Assembly: GCA_017550965.1 (NCBI GenBank)
Contig: JAFZNK010000295.1
Coordinates: 1 to 38,574, forward strand
Direction: 5' to 3'
DNA from: Thermoguttaceae bacterium
GTDB lineage: Bacteria > Planctomycetota > Planctomycetia > Pirellulales > Thermoguttaceae
DNA: 38,574 nt
A model generated the notes under the pieces. It was given only the letters and a program-made list of their open reading frames with translations. It was not told where the DNA came from and did no database searches. Position 1 is the first letter of the stretch. Every line of letters starts with the position of its first letter. The translations under genes and the position numbers were made by a program. Below, piece by piece: positions 15,222 to 24,688 of this stretch.

Positions 15222-18056
15222 ATGAAAAAGCGCGTTAAGAAATCAACTGCAAAGTCTGAGAGTTTGCTGGACGCCGCTATTTCAAGAGAAACAGATGAAA
15301 AAGCAGACGCGAAAGTTAAACGCGTTACAAGGAAAGCGACGTCTAAAAAAGCGCTTTCCGATAAAAAGAATCTTGATGCTCCTACTGATAAAGCGTCAGA
15401 GCTTGAGAACGGGTCTGACGACTGCGCTCAGATTTCGCGTCCCAAAAGAGGAAAGCCTGTAAAAAAGGCAAGCGATAACCCTAACGCTATTCCGGCCGAT
15501 TCTGAAAAATCGAGCGGACGCAGTTCAAAGAAAAAGCGTCCCAAATCTGAGGCAAACGTCAAGAGAAAGGCTTCTTCGTCAAAAAAAGTTCTGGATGTTA
15601 AAGGTTTTGAAGTAAGCGATTCGTCTCCCGACGAACGGAATTCAAAACGAACGCAGAAAAAAGCGGTAAAACATACGACCATTGGGAAAAAAGCTTCGGC
15701 TTCAAAGAAACGAACGATTAGAAAAAAAGAGAGTCCTACGCTCTTTGATATAGAGTCTGACGCTACATTTGACATTAATAACGACAATTTGTCGACAACT
15801 GGCGATTTAACTTCTCAGATCGTTGATGAATTAGAAACGATAAAATCCAAAATGGAGCTTATCGAAGTTTCAGACGCAGAGAAGAAAAGACGAAATAGAA
15901 ATCAGGCTGAAAAATCTATCGCTCAAAAAGAGGACTTCGGTTACGTCGGAGAGTTGCCGTTTTGGAAACCCGGCTGGTTGGTAGTGCAGGGCGCACGAGA
16001 ACATAATCTGAAATCAATTGACGTTCCTTTTCCGCTTTCTGCTTTTACCGTTGTGACTGGAGTCAGCGGCAGCGGTAAGAGTTCTTTGGTTGAAGACGTT
16101 TTACATCGGTACCTGGCGCGAACGCTGAATCGTTCTCAATTACCTTGCGGAGCTTGCGACGCCGTCGTTGGATTGGAGCGCATTAACAAGGTTGTGAAAG
16201 TCGATCAGGCGCCAATTGGTCAAACTCCAACGTCAAACGCCGCGACGTTTACCGGCGTGTTCGATCTTATTCGTCAGCTATTTGCCCAACTTCCCGAGGC
16301 CAAATTACGCAGGTATTCTCCTCGACATTTTAGTTTCAACGTGCCAGGCGGGCGCTGTGAGAAGTGCGAGGGATCTGGGATGCTGAAAGTTGAAATGCAT
16401 TTTTTGGCCGACGTTTTTATCACGTGCGACGCTTGTGGAGGGAAACGTTACGATTCGGATACTTTGCAAGTTAAGTATCACGGTAAATCTATTTCGGACG
16501 TTTTAGAAACGACTTGCGGCGAAGCTTTGAAGTTTTTTGCTTCTATTCCTCCTATTGCGCGTATCCTTCAAACGCTTTGCGACGTCGGACTTGACTATCT
16601 TCCTCTGGGACAGCCGGCGACAACTCTCTCCGGCGGAGAATCGCAACGTATTAAGTTGGCGGCGGAATTGTCTCAAAGAGATTCCGGCCGAATTTTCTAT
16701 ATCCTTGACGAGCCGACGACAGGACTGCATTTTGAAGACGTTCGAAAATTGCTTAATGTTTTGCATCGACTCGTTGACTTGGGCAATACGGTAGTCGTCG
16801 TCGAGCATAATTTAGACGTCGTTAAAAACGCCGACTGGGTAATCGAAATTGGTCCAGAAGCCGGACTTGAAGGAGGACGTTTAGTCTTTGCCGGAACTCC
16901 GGAACAATTGATCGAATATGCGGTACGTTGGCATACTTCGTCAAAGGAACAAAAATCGCTTCTCCGAACTTATACGGGCGAAGCGTTGATTCCCGTGTTT
17001 AGCAGGGGCGTTTTCGAAGAGCGTCCAATTCAATCTTCAAGAACTGTCCAACGACAAGACGTCGACGTCGACAAAGCAGTTGAATTGATCGAAGATTCCA
17101 GTCAGGATATTTCCGATCAACCGTGGGAAATAGACGGAAAACGTTGGCACACGGAGTTCCGAACGACGCGAAGCGGGGTTCCATGCAAATGGGAGGGGCG
17201 CGTTTTAAACGCAATTGTTGAAAAGCTTGAAGAGAAAACATTATTTGCCGAGACTGACTGGCAAAATAAAACAAGCGTTGAGATAAGGTTAGAAGATAAA
17301 CCCAACGTTTGGTTTCTGAGAGCGATTACCAACGAAGAATGGTTGCTTCGCCTGAAGTTTCGCACAGCCAAGAATACGTTTGACAAGGGAGCGCTTGCGC
17401 GTAAACTGGCGTTAAAACCGCTTAAAGACGTTGAAGAGATTCCTTTGTACGGGACGTTGCCAAGGGTAAAAGTCGACGTTGTAGGCGCTTGGCAGGAAAT
17501 TGAAATTAAGGTTTTTTCCTTTTCAGAGATAGATAGACAAGAATTTTGGGATTTCCTCGAACTTGCCTATGAGCGATTTGCAAAACTTGTAGAACGTCCA
17601 AAGGACCTTGACGTCGATTTAACGCCCTGGAAAACTCAAGGACGATCATGGCATACGTCGACTTCCGGTTTTTACGGCGCGGGAAAACCGCGTTGGCCTA
17701 TTGATCTCCTTGAGAAGACGATAGACGTTGTCGAAGGAATCGACAAAAATATGGAGTTTATCTGGATTAATAAAATTGCGGTTCCTTTTTTGATTAAAGG
17801 TAAATCTGTGCCGCTAGGAAAGATATATACTAAAAATAGTGATTTTTTGTCGATCCAAATCAATTATCCCAGCGGAGAGATAACTCTTGATCAAGTAGCG
17901 GGTATTGGCTACCAACCTGAACTTGAACATAACGAATTAGGTTTTGACTCTCTTTATCTGCGATTTAGAACTCTTGACGAGTTAGACGTGAAGACGTTGC
18001 GCACTCTATTAAAGCAAGCGTACGCGAAATACAAGAGATTAAAAAACGAAGAATGA
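15222..18056 (+). CDS. UvrA C-terminal ABC module with lysine-rich N-tail and duplicated C-terminal domain
   Basis: A 944-residue protein supplying the fourth ABC module of the UvrA system. Residues 1-245 are low-complexity and Lys/Ser-rich ([25 protein letters not shown]), like a histone H1-type or disordered DNA-binding tail. Residues about 250-570 are a UvrA C-terminal half: [16 protein letters not shown], Walker [10 protein letters not shown] near 280, DQAPIGQTP, zinc cysteines CEKCEG and CDACGG, signature LSGGESQ near 468, [12 protein letters not shown] and VEHNLDVV. No N-terminal UvrA module is present, so it cannot act as a normal UvrA alone. Residues about 632-795 and 799-944 are two copies of a domain marked by PW-x4-G-x2-WHT and ending in an ERF or AKYK helix; I cannot name it. 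AAGGA precedes the ATG by seven bases, supporting a true start rather than a frameshift. Confidence 0.92.
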   Translation: MKKRVKKSTAKSESLLDAAISRETDEKADAKVKRVTRKATSKKALSDKKNLDAPTDKASELENGSDDCAQISRPKRGKPVKKASDNPNAIPADSEKSSGRSSKKKRPKSEANVKRKASSSKKVLDVKGFEVSDSSPDERNSKRTQKKAVKHTTIGKKASASKKRTIRKKESPTLFDIESDATFDINNDNLSTTGDLTSQIVDELETIKSKMELIEVSDAEKKRRNRNQAEKSIAQKEDFGYVGELPFWKPGWLVVQGAREHNLKSIDVPFPLSAFTVVTGVSGSGKSSLVEDVLHRYLARTLNRSQLPCGACDAVVGLERINKVVKVDQAPIGQTPTSNAATFTGVFDLIRQLFAQLPEAKLRRYSPRHFSFNVPGGRCEKCEGSGMLKVEMHFLADVFITCDACGGKRYDSDTLQVKYHGKSISDVLETTCGEALKFFASIPPIARILQTLCDVGLDYLPLGQPATTLSGGESQRIKLAAELSQRDSGRIFYILDEPTTGLHFEDVRKLLNVLHRLVDLGNTVVVVEHNLDVVKNADWVIEIGPEAGLEGGRLVFAGTPEQLIEYAVRWHTSSKEQKSLLRTYTGEALIPVFSRGVFEERPIQSSRTVQRQDVDVDKAVELIEDSSQDISDQPWEIDGKRWHTEFRTTRSGVPCKWEGRVLNAIVEKLEEKTLFAETDWQNKTSVEIRLEDKPNVWFLRAITNEEWLLRLKFRTAKNTFDKGALARKLALKPLKDVEEIPLYGTLPRVKVDVVGAWQEIEIKVFSFSEIDRQEFWDFLELAYERFAKLVERPKDLDVDLTPWKTQGRSWHTSTSGFYGAGKPRWPIDLLEKTIDVVEGIDKNMEFIWINKIAVPFLIKGKSVPLGKIYTKNSDFLSIQINYPSGEITLDQVAGIGYQPELEHNELGFDSLYLRFRTLDELDVKTLRTLLKQAYAKYKRLKNEE

Positions 18057-18070
18057 CATACGTTGAAAAC

Positions 18071-18097
18071 AAAAAACCTCGTCATACGGACGAGGTT
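18071..18097 (-). terminator. Rho-independent terminator of tRNA-Pro
   Basis: On the minus strand AACCTCGTC and GACGAGGTT (plus positions 18075-18097) form a perfect 9-bp stem with a 5-base loop, followed by a run of six T residues. It lies a few bases beyond the tRNA 3' end. It has no T run on the plus strand, so it is unlikely to terminate the uvrA unit. Confidence 0.8.
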
Positions 18098-18101
18098 AAA
18101 A

Positions 18102-18179
18102 GTCGGGGCAACTGGATTCGAACCAGCGACCTTTTGACCCCCAGTCAAACGCGCTAAACCAGACTGCGCCATGCCCCGA
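18102..18179 (-). tRNA. tRNA-Pro (anticodon GGG)
   Basis: Acceptor stem TCGGGGC pairs with GCCCCGA, with discriminator C. The anticodon stem TTTGA/TCAAA encloses the loop CTGGGGG, giving anticodon GGG (codon CCC). The T arm is CTGG-TTCGAAT-CCAG. The D arm GCGC-AGTCTGGTTTA-GCGC is normal for proline tRNA. CCA is not encoded. It has its own promoter and terminator. Confidence 0.95.
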
Positions 18180-18190
18180 ATGGTTTCGTT

Positions 18191-18218
18191 ATTCTAATAC
18201 TTATTCGAATTCTGGCAA
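18191..18218 (-). promoter_or_regulatory. Promoter of tRNA-Pro
   Basis: Minus strand TTGCCA (18218-18213), 16-base spacer, TAGAAT (18196-18191). The -10 ends 11 bases before the tRNA 5' end. The same -10 and spacer are found upstream of tRNA-Leu. Confidence 0.65.
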
Positions 18219-18372
18219 GACCATTTTTATATTTCTTTCTAACTTTTACGCTTCCTCAATAGCCTTATGTCGCATTATTGAAACGACTCCCCCTAGTTCT
18301 CTATGAGTGAGAATCGTTTAAAATGGAGGACGGTTTGACTGCTCGGCTGTGTGATAACAAGAGGATGGCGTC

Positions 18373-19398
18373 ATGTTTTCAAAAGACCAATATTCCTTGA
18401 TAGATTTTGGGAATGGAAGGCGGTTGGAACGCTTTGGCCCTTTGGTTTTGGATCGACCTTGTCCTGGCGCCAACGGCTTTCAAATTAAAAACCGACAAGC
18501 ATGGCAAAAAGCGGACGCAAGATTTGAAGATCGTCGAGGAGTCAATCGTTTCGAAGTTTCTAAAAACGTTTCGAACGCTCTTGGTTTTAGGGGAATATGG
18601 CGACCGTTGACCGACCGGGGGGAGTTGTATTTTGGCGTCGAACAAAAACGAGAGCGATCGCAAGATCAGGACGTCGACAAAGTCTCCGGTCGACCGTGGA
18701 CGATTTCCTATAACAATAAGTTTGTCTTAGAACTCAAAGGATCCCCTTTTGGACACGTCGGGGTTTTTCCAGAACAGGCTGAAAATTGGGATCGCATTTT
18801 TGATTTATGCCATAATGGTTGCGAGAGGCTCCAACGTCCGCTTCGTATTTTAAATTTGTTTGGCTATACTGGCGGAAGCGCCTTGGCCGCAATGGCGGCA
18901 GGGGCCGAAACAACTCATCTTGACGCGACGCGGAACGTCGTCGCGCAGGCGAAAAGAAACGCCGCTCTCTCTTTTCAAAGCGGAGAGAAAGACTTAGTTT
19001 TAGCCCCTGTTCGTTGGATTGTCGACGACGCGGTAAAATTTGTCAAACGCGAAATTAAGAGGGAGCGTTTTTACGACGGCGTTATTCTTGATCCTCCAAG
19101 TTATGGTCATGGCGCGCGCGGGGAAGTGTGGAGATTGTCGCGTGATCTTAAGCCGCTTTTAGACAAAATAATGAAATTATTGTCGGGAGAATTCTGTTTT
19201 GTGGCGCTTTCCGGACATACGCCGGGATATGAAGCTCCGGTGTTGGAACGAATGCTTAGGATTGCTTTTCAAGAGAACTTTACTTCGACAAAAGATATTA
19301 AGTACCATACGAAGACGCTCGGGATCCAGTCGCAGAACGGTTCGACTCTTTATTCTGGAGACATATCCTTTGCGTATGGAGAAGTAAAAAGAGACTGA
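18373..19398 (+). CDS. Class I SAM-dependent methyltransferase, RlmI/RlmK-like (COG1092)
   Basis: A 341-residue methyltransferase related to the 23S rRNA cytosine-5/guanine methylases. The N-terminus (LIDFGNGRRLERFGPLVLDR) is typical of a short COG1092 branch without the PUA domain of RlmI. FGHVGVFPEQAENWDRI precedes SAM motif I, LNLFGYTGGSALAAMAAGA (about residues 159-178), then an acidic motif II at HLDAT, VDDAVKFVKRE, and motif IV DPPSYG (about 240-245). The DPPSYG motif fits nucleic-acid base methylation. The target nucleotide cannot be deduced. It stands alone, downstream of the oppositely oriented tRNA-Pro. The start ATG at 18373 follows GAGGATGGCGTC, giving a usable GAGG motif. Convergent with the next large gene. 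Confidence 0.88.
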   Translation: MFSKDQYSLIDFGNGRRLERFGPLVLDRPCPGANGFQIKNRQAWQKADARFEDRRGVNRFEVSKNVSNALGFRGIWRPLTDRGELYFGVEQKRERSQDQDVDKVSGRPWTISYNNKFVLELKGSPFGHVGVFPEQAENWDRIFDLCHNGCERLQRPLRILNLFGYTGGSALAAMAAGAETTHLDATRNVVAQAKRNAALSFQSGEKDLVLAPVRWIVDDAVKFVKREIKRERFYDGVILDPPSYGHGARGEVWRLSRDLKPLLDKIMKLLSGEFCFVALSGHTPGYEAPVLERMLRIAFQENFTSTKDIKYHTKTLGIQSQNGSTLYSGDISFAYGEVKRD

Positions 19399-19440
19399 TT
19401 GACAATTAGCGTATTGCCTATTTTGAGATCGAATCTGGCG

Positions 19441-22400
19441 TTACCAGAATTTTAGTCTATTGAACGCCCTGTTGAAAACGCCCTTTTCTTCTTGTTTATT
19501 TTCTTCTTCTTTTTCCGGTAATAGAGAAGCGTTGACCGGACGTTTGGGACGCGCCGCGAGAAGATCTGAATCTTCAGGGATTTGTTCCGAAAGCAATTTC
19601 GACCAATAACCGTCCAACATAAACAAGACGTCTAACGTTCTGTCTTGGGAAACGCGAAACTCCGCATTGTTGATTATTTTCATTAACTCGTTTTGTTCCG
19701 CGTCGGTGAACGCCAGTTTGTATAGTCGAATCTGATCAAGCCAAACAGAGCCTGAGCCGCAGAGTTCAAATCGAAGCGACAGATCTTCGAGACCGTCGAG
19801 CGGAAGACGATCGAACAGAACTACGTCGCGCAACCAAACGATACCGTTCTCAGCGTCTTCTTGATTGAGATTTTGAGAGCGTTTCAACACTGCGGAACCT
19901 ACCGATACGCGTCTGCTAAAAGGTTTGCCGTTGTATCGACCGACAAGGCAAACGTTCAACGGCAGTTCCGAAACTCCGACGGGAATACCAAAACTAATTT
20001 GAGCGCAAAGTCTCCCGGTTGAAGGGGCGGTAAAAGGTTGGCAAATAATCCCGCCAACGTTTCCTTTGGAGGCGATACGTAAACTATGTTGGCCGTTGTT
20101 TGCCGTTTCATCGTCCAGCGTAACTTCGACGTCGCTGGGTCCAAACGCACGCCATCCGGGGATGGACGATTGATCGACGTTAGCTTCAGGCGCAGAGTTT
20201 TCAGAGGTTACGCTGGATTCGTTTATTCTCTTAAAGGGAAACGGATTGAATTTTGGCGGTTCCAGGCCGAAGATATTTGGACGATCAGTCCTCTTTTCGT
20301 TGGAATTGGCGCTTCCCGCTAATCTATCGGGTTCTTCGTTTTCAACAACAATAGACCCGTTCCGAGGCGTTTCTTCAAAATCGCTGTTCCGCAATTCGAT
20401 GGACACGCCCGTACGAGCGATCAAAATACGTTCGACGAAATCTTGAACCGCAGCGTTTAATCGCCCTTCTGAACCGCATATTTCAGCAGGTCGCGACACT
20501 TCTATGGAATCGATTGTCGTTTTGGCGTCGTCGATTCTTATCGCGACAAGGTCGTAGGGGGACGCTGTAAAGTTCCAATCTAGCGAATCTGCGTAGGCGT
20601 TTGGACGATCATGTTTGATACTTGCAAACGCTTCAAAAGACGCAGAAGGAGACTTCTTGGCTGACAACTTAACCCCTAGATGGAACGGCGCGGCGTTTAA
20701 TAGGTAAAGCCAAGTCTCCTTTTCCGTTCGATAATAACGAACGACCAAGGGTTGAATCGTTTTTTCCTCGGGCGTCTCTTGCGTCGTTTTGGAATCGGTA
20801 ACGTTGTTAATATCAGATTTAGGCGTCCAGGTTTTAAACTGAACGTTGGGAAGACTTTTAAAGACGTAAATCCAGTCGTGCAAGGTTTCTTCTTGTCCAA
20901 CCGGAACAACGTCTCCGCCGTCAAAGAAACACATTGAATCCTCTACGGCCAGGGTTCGTGCAAATCGTCGTCGGTTCTCGTACCCCGACGGAAGCGCGAG
21001 TGTTTGAAGTTCGACGACTGCAGGGCGGTATGGACACAGTTCGTCAAATTCGTATAAAGGTTTCGGTATCGGCTTATGGTAAAACAAAGAGCCTGAGTTG
21101 ATTTGTGTTCCGTTGAATAGGGAAATAGAATCGGGATCGCTTAAGTCGTCCTGCAGCGCCGTTTGAACAAAAGAAGCGGTAGACGACACGAGTTCCGGTC
21201 TAAGCAGAGTGATTAAACTATCGTATTTATTGTTTGAAGGATCGCCTGATTCGTAACTAACTTGCGAAGTCGCCGTTAACTTTCTTTTTCTAGTTTCCGG
21301 CGAAAAACGGACGGGGTCTAATCCGACAAGACGCAACGCTTCACGAAGTTTCTTCCCGTTCGTTAACGAGGGATATAGCATTGATTTGCAAATAGGTCCG
21401 TCAAGAGCGTTCGTCGCTACTAAATAGAGCCGAACGTCGGGACGAGAATTGGCAATAGTCTGTCTAACTTGACGATAAAAACGATAAAGAGCGTCAATTC
21501 GCCATTCGATCCATTCGTTGAGACAATTATCTCGGATAAATTCCGCACGATAACGATAACGTTCGACGCCTTTCGCGAGAAGCAATTCCTGAACGCGACG
21601 CTCGCCACGACTCGATAATACTTCTTGTAGACTCGTTTCGCGAACGAATCTCGCGATCGTTTCGTCGTCCATTCCGTAATAAACGTCGTCAGGCAAGGCT
21701 AACCAACCGCCTGCGCCAACGTCTAACGCCAAGCCGTCAAAGCAGTCGAAAGAAGCGCATCTGTTGACGAGTTCTCCGACGACCGCAAGCGCTTCTTTTT
21801 CCACTTCCGGGTGCAAAATGTTATAATAAGGTCCCGTGCCTTCTTCCGTCAATCGTGAGTCGATCAGTTTTCGACCGTCGGCGCCAATCCATTCAATTCC
21901 TTCAAGCGACGCTTGCTCTTCTTGCGAGACGGCGTGGGATCGAATCGACGCCAGTTTGGTCTCGAGTTCGGGTAGAGGCGCGTTTAAGTTGACAAGCGGA
22001 GTGAGTTTTTTATGACGTTGCGTGAATAGCGCAAGAGACGCGGTTAAGACGTCTTTACGAACCGAATCGCCGCCTGTGGGCAAAAAGATTCCGCCGTCGT
22101 AGCGCGGCGAGGGATTTAGACGCTGACTTGGATACAACGCGGATCCGTCGGACACGAAGGCCGCCATCGTAGAATCAACGTTAGACGCCGTCATATAATA
22201 CAACAACCTTGAAATCGCTTCCTCAAAAGAAACCCAATCTTCAGAACCAACCAGTCCAAATGCCGACGCTTTTTTAGAGGCGGAGAATTGTCGACAAATA
22301 TTGGGGCTTGTAAGAGCCAGACCGAACGTTCTTCCTAAAGAAGAAGACACAGACGCGTTCTTTATCGAATCCGCCTTATAAATTCTGATTTGACCGTAAG

Positions 22401-24348
22401 CCGCGGCAGTTTCCGAAGAACAGTTGCTCATCAGTATGATGGGGGTAGACGTTTGCGGCCAAAACAACGTGGTGAAACGAGCGACTTCGTTGGAACCTCG
22501 ATCTGATAAACTTTCTGCCGAAGTTGTGAGCCCCGTGTCGAAAGATGAGGGGAATATGCCGCCGGAGGGACCTTGTTCAATGACGCTAATACCAAGTTTT
22601 TGTGGGAAATTAACGGGATACTCTATCTCCAGAATATGGGGAACGCCAGGATTGGCAATTGGAATCGGGTAGGCCTCCCACGAAACCGACTCCTTACCGG
22701 TCGATTTTGTGGAGTCTGAATCGATTCTATTGGATTCAAGCCTGAGAAAGTGAGATTGAGGCGTGGCAAATTCAGCAAGTTCGTTACTGTCAAATGCGCG
22801 TGAAGATCCGCTGCTGAGGGGTTTTTCCCATAAATTTGCGACGAGGCCCCATTTGTTTTGATCAAGATTTCGAATAAAACTCTGAAAACGATCTTTTTCC
22901 CAGCGTCGTAAGCAGTACAGTTGTTCTTCGGAAGACTGATTAGCGCCGTTATTAGTCAGATTAGGAACAAATCCCAGAAGGTTTTTACCCAGACTGTTTC
23001 CGTTTGCGTTCTTAGCGATTGGAGTCTGTCCGAGCAGAATTCGGGAGTCGTCCGACGAAGTTTCAGGAGCAGCGTTGGGATAGGCGAATTTGATCGGGGG
23101 TTCTTCTTCAAAAGTTTTGGGAACGGTTGGATCGTTCTCGCTTGCGCTTGTGTCTTGAATCCCGGAGTCGTCCAGCGACGTCGAAGTGAAAAAATTGGAA
23201 CCCTTCGACATTCCTTTGACATTTGGACGATAGAAGGGGATGACGGGATGTTTCGAAAAAGCTTTATACCAGGAAGGATTGGTAGGATCGATAGCAAGAA
23301 GCGATTCTACTCGTAAATCTTCGATTGAAATGTTGTCATTCTCATTTGATTCGTTTTTTTCGACTTGCGGCGAAATAACGATTCCTTGGATTGTTCTCTT
23401 AGCGAAGACGGTTGTTTCCTGACGGCGTTTGGCGGGATTGAACGCGAAAGTTGATTTAGTCGAAGATTCGGCGACGCTTGCGAGTTCCAACGTCGCTTCA
23501 AACACCCCGTCAGTCGGGGGCGCTAAGAATGAAAACTCGTATGCCTCGCGCGTCGAAACATTGTCGTCGACAAACGCTTCCAGACGCTGTAGTTCGCTAA
23601 GTGAAATCTCGCGACTGTCTGAAAAGAACGTCTCTTGAGAACCGTTAGATTTAACGTTAATGGTTAAAGCGAACTGATTGGGAAGCTTCCTTGAAGAAGA
23701 ACGGGGAAGAGTCGTTATACGAATTCGATCTCCCGGTTGAAAAACCGTCGTTTCAATAGGAACGTCTTGTCGAACTCCCCGGAGAACTTCTATTTTAAGC
23801 GGCAAATCGTCAGCGGGGGCGCGAACAATTTCAATTTCGGATCCTTCTTGATCGAGCGGAATCCGAATGGCAGAGTCGATCAAACGATCAACGAAGACTG
23901 TTTTGACGAGAACTTTATTCTGACGGCAGTCGCGAAGCCTGATTTCGAGCCGGGAGTCATGCGGGGCGAAAATAGTCGTTTCGACGCCGCAGAACGTCGA
24001 TTCCGTGCGAGTACGCAAGGCGAGCGTGTTTTTTGTTGAATCGGAAAAGAGGAAGTCAGTCGGACTGCTCGCTACCGTTCCGAGCGGGACAGGGTCGGCA
24101 AATTCTCCGCGAGTCAGCCGGAGTTCTCCTTCCCAGTTGGTAGGAACCGACGTGGAGATTGAGAAATCGATACGAACCAACCCCGGTCGGAAAACGTTAC
24201 GACCTTCGCCTGACGGCTGCGACGTCGGTTGAATTGTCGTTGTCGGCGCGGACGGACCGGTCGTCTGAGCGAAAGCGATATTCCCTAACCAAAGGATAGA
24301 GCATGCGATCGCAATTGCTAAACGAAGGTTCGTAAATTTAATGACCAC
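19441..24348 (-). CDS. Large exported protein, possible TIM-barrel glycosidase-like core and C-terminal carbohydrate-binding-like domain
   Basis: 1635 residues from the GTG at 24348, chosen because AAAAGG lies seven bases upstream and a good signal peptide (LRLAIAIACSILWLGNIAFA, Ala cleavage site) follows directly. The longest frame opens at TTG 24375 without a ribosome binding site. The N-terminal third is beta-rich and Ser/Thr-rich. Around residues 870-990, FDGLALDVGAGGWLALPDD and SRPDVRLYLVATNALDG resemble strands of GHL10-type TIM-barrel hydrolases; this is tentative. Residues about 1395-1540 look like a galactose-binding or CBM-type jelly roll (NGQHSLRIASKGNVGG, then GSGSVWLDQIRLYKL). 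The end is charged. It is divergent from the VCBS gene across a shared regulatory region, suggesting a role in extracellular polysaccharide handling (inference). Confidence 0.8.
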   Translation of the reverse strand: MVIKFTNLRLAIAIACSILWLGNIAFAQTTGPSAPTTTIQPTSQPSGEGRNVFRPGLVRIDFSISTSVPTNWEGELRLTRGEFADPVPLGTVASSPTDFLFSDSTKNTLALRTRTESTFCGVETTIFAPHDSRLEIRLRDCRQNKVLVKTVFVDRLIDSAIRIPLDQEGSEIEIVRAPADDLPLKIEVLRGVRQDVPIETTVFQPGDRIRITTLPRSSSRKLPNQFALTINVKSNGSQETFFSDSREISLSELQRLEAFVDDNVSTREAYEFSFLAPPTDGVFEATLELASVAESSTKSTFAFNPAKRRQETTVFAKRTIQGIVISPQVEKNESNENDNISIEDLRVESLLAIDPTNPSWYKAFSKHPVIPFYRPNVKGMSKGSNFFTSTSLDDSGIQDTSASENDPTVPKTFEEEPPIKFAYPNAAPETSSDDSRILLGQTPIAKNANGNSLGKNLLGFVPNLTNNGANQSSEEQLYCLRRWEKDRFQSFIRNLDQNKWGLVANLWEKPLSSGSSRAFDSNELAEFATPQSHFLRLESNRIDSDSTKSTGKESVSWEAYPIPIANPGVPHILEIEYPVNFPQKLGISVIEQGPSGGIFPSSFDTGLTTSAESLSDRGSNEVARFTTLFWPQTSTPIILMSNCSSETAAAYGQIRIYKADSIKNASVSSSLGRTFGLALTSPNICRQFSASKKASAFGLVGSEDWVSFEEAISRLLYYMTASNVDSTMAAFVSDGSALYPSQRLNPSPRYDGGIFLPTGGDSVRKDVLTASLALFTQRHKKLTPLVNLNAPLPELETKLASIRSHAVSQEEQASLEGIEWIGADGRKLIDSRLTEEGTGPYYNILHPEVEKEALAVVGELVNRCASFDCFDGLALDVGAGGWLALPDDVYYGMDDETIARFVRETSLQEVLSSRGERRVQELLLAKGVERYRYRAEFIRDNCLNEWIEWRIDALYRFYRQVRQTIANSRPDVRLYLVATNALDGPICKSMLYPSLTNGKKLREALRLVGLDPVRFSPETRKRKLTATSQVSYESGDPSNNKYDSLITLLRPELVSSTASFVQTALQDDLSDPDSISLFNGTQINSGSLFYHKPIPKPLYEFDELCPYRPAVVELQTLALPSGYENRRRFARTLAVEDSMCFFDGGDVVPVGQEETLHDWIYVFKSLPNVQFKTWTPKSDINNVTDSKTTQETPEEKTIQPLVVRYYRTEKETWLYLLNAAPFHLGVKLSAKKSPSASFEAFASIKHDRPNAYADSLDWNFTASPYDLVAIRIDDAKTTIDSIEVSRPAEICGSEGRLNAAVQDFVERILIARTGVSIELRNSDFEETPRNGSIVVENEEPDRLAGSANSNEKRTDRPNIFGLEPPKFNPFPFKRINESSVTSENSAPEANVDQSSIPGWRAFGPSDVEVTLDDETANNGQHSLRIASKGNVGGIICQPFTAPSTGRLCAQISFGIPVGVSELPLNVCLVGRYNGKPFSRRVSVGSAVLKRSQNLNQEDAENGIVWLRDVVLFDRLPLDGLEDLSLRFELCGSGSVWLDQIRLYKLAFTDAEQNELMKIINNAEFRVSQDRTLDVLFMLDGYWSKLLSEQIPEDSDLLAARPKRPVNASLLPEKEEENKQEEKGVFNRAFNRLKFW

Positions 24349-24490
24349 GGGGTTGCCTTTTGAGGATAATGCCAACGATTTAACGGCGTTTCACGCAGGG
24401 GGAAAAATACCTGCGTTGAATTCCCTCAATCTTAACAATAATACGCCGTCTGGTCCAGTGCGTTTTTTCCTTTTTGGCGTTGTAGAAGTC

Positions 24491-24536
24491 GAAAAAACGG
24501 CGACTTTCTTTCGAGGAATTTTTTGAAAAAACGGCG
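24491..24536 (+). repeat. Two 12-base direct repeats upstream of the VCBS promoter
   Basis: GAAAAAACGGCG occurs at 24491-24502 and 24525-24536, start to start 34 bases, ending five bases before the -35 box. Position and spacing (about three helical turns) fit a tandem activator site, but no regulator is known. Confidence 0.5.
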
Positions 24537-24541
24537 TCCGC

Positions 24542-24570
24542 TTGCTTTTTAAAAGTCTGTTCTTTATACT
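24542..24570 (+). promoter_or_regulatory. Promoter of the VCBS-rhaM unit
   Basis: TTGCTT (24542-24547), 17-base spacer, TATACT (24565-24570). The predicted start near 24577 gives a leader of about 110 bases. The -10 and spacer match the HIT promoter. Confidence 0.6.
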
Positions 24571-24688
24571 TGAACGTCGACGCAGGGCGAAGAGAGTTTC
24601 GAACGTTGAGACTCCCGGACAGAATCCCCGTTTGTCGTTCTTTTAAAAAGGCGGTTTTAAGCGAAACGAATTGTAAAGGAATGAAGCT

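Larger units (their letters stand above)
24349..24688. other. Divergent regulatory region between the exported giant gene and the VCBS gene
   Basis: About 340 bases with no credible gene. It contains the plus-strand promoter at 24542-24570 and two copies of a 12-base direct repeat just upstream of it (listed separately). T-rich and A-rich tracts are frequent. I did not find a convincing minus-strand promoter. Confidence 0.5.

Noticed and set aside
15104..15222. Simple frameshift joining the two uvrA genes
   Set aside because: The gap shows no UvrA-like coding sequence in another frame, and the second gene has its own ribosome binding site and a long non-UvrA N-terminal tail. A split is preferred, though raw reads should confirm it.
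22921..23316. 131-codon plus-strand frame inside the exported giant gene
   Set aside because: Antisense shadow without ribosome binding site or recognisable domain.
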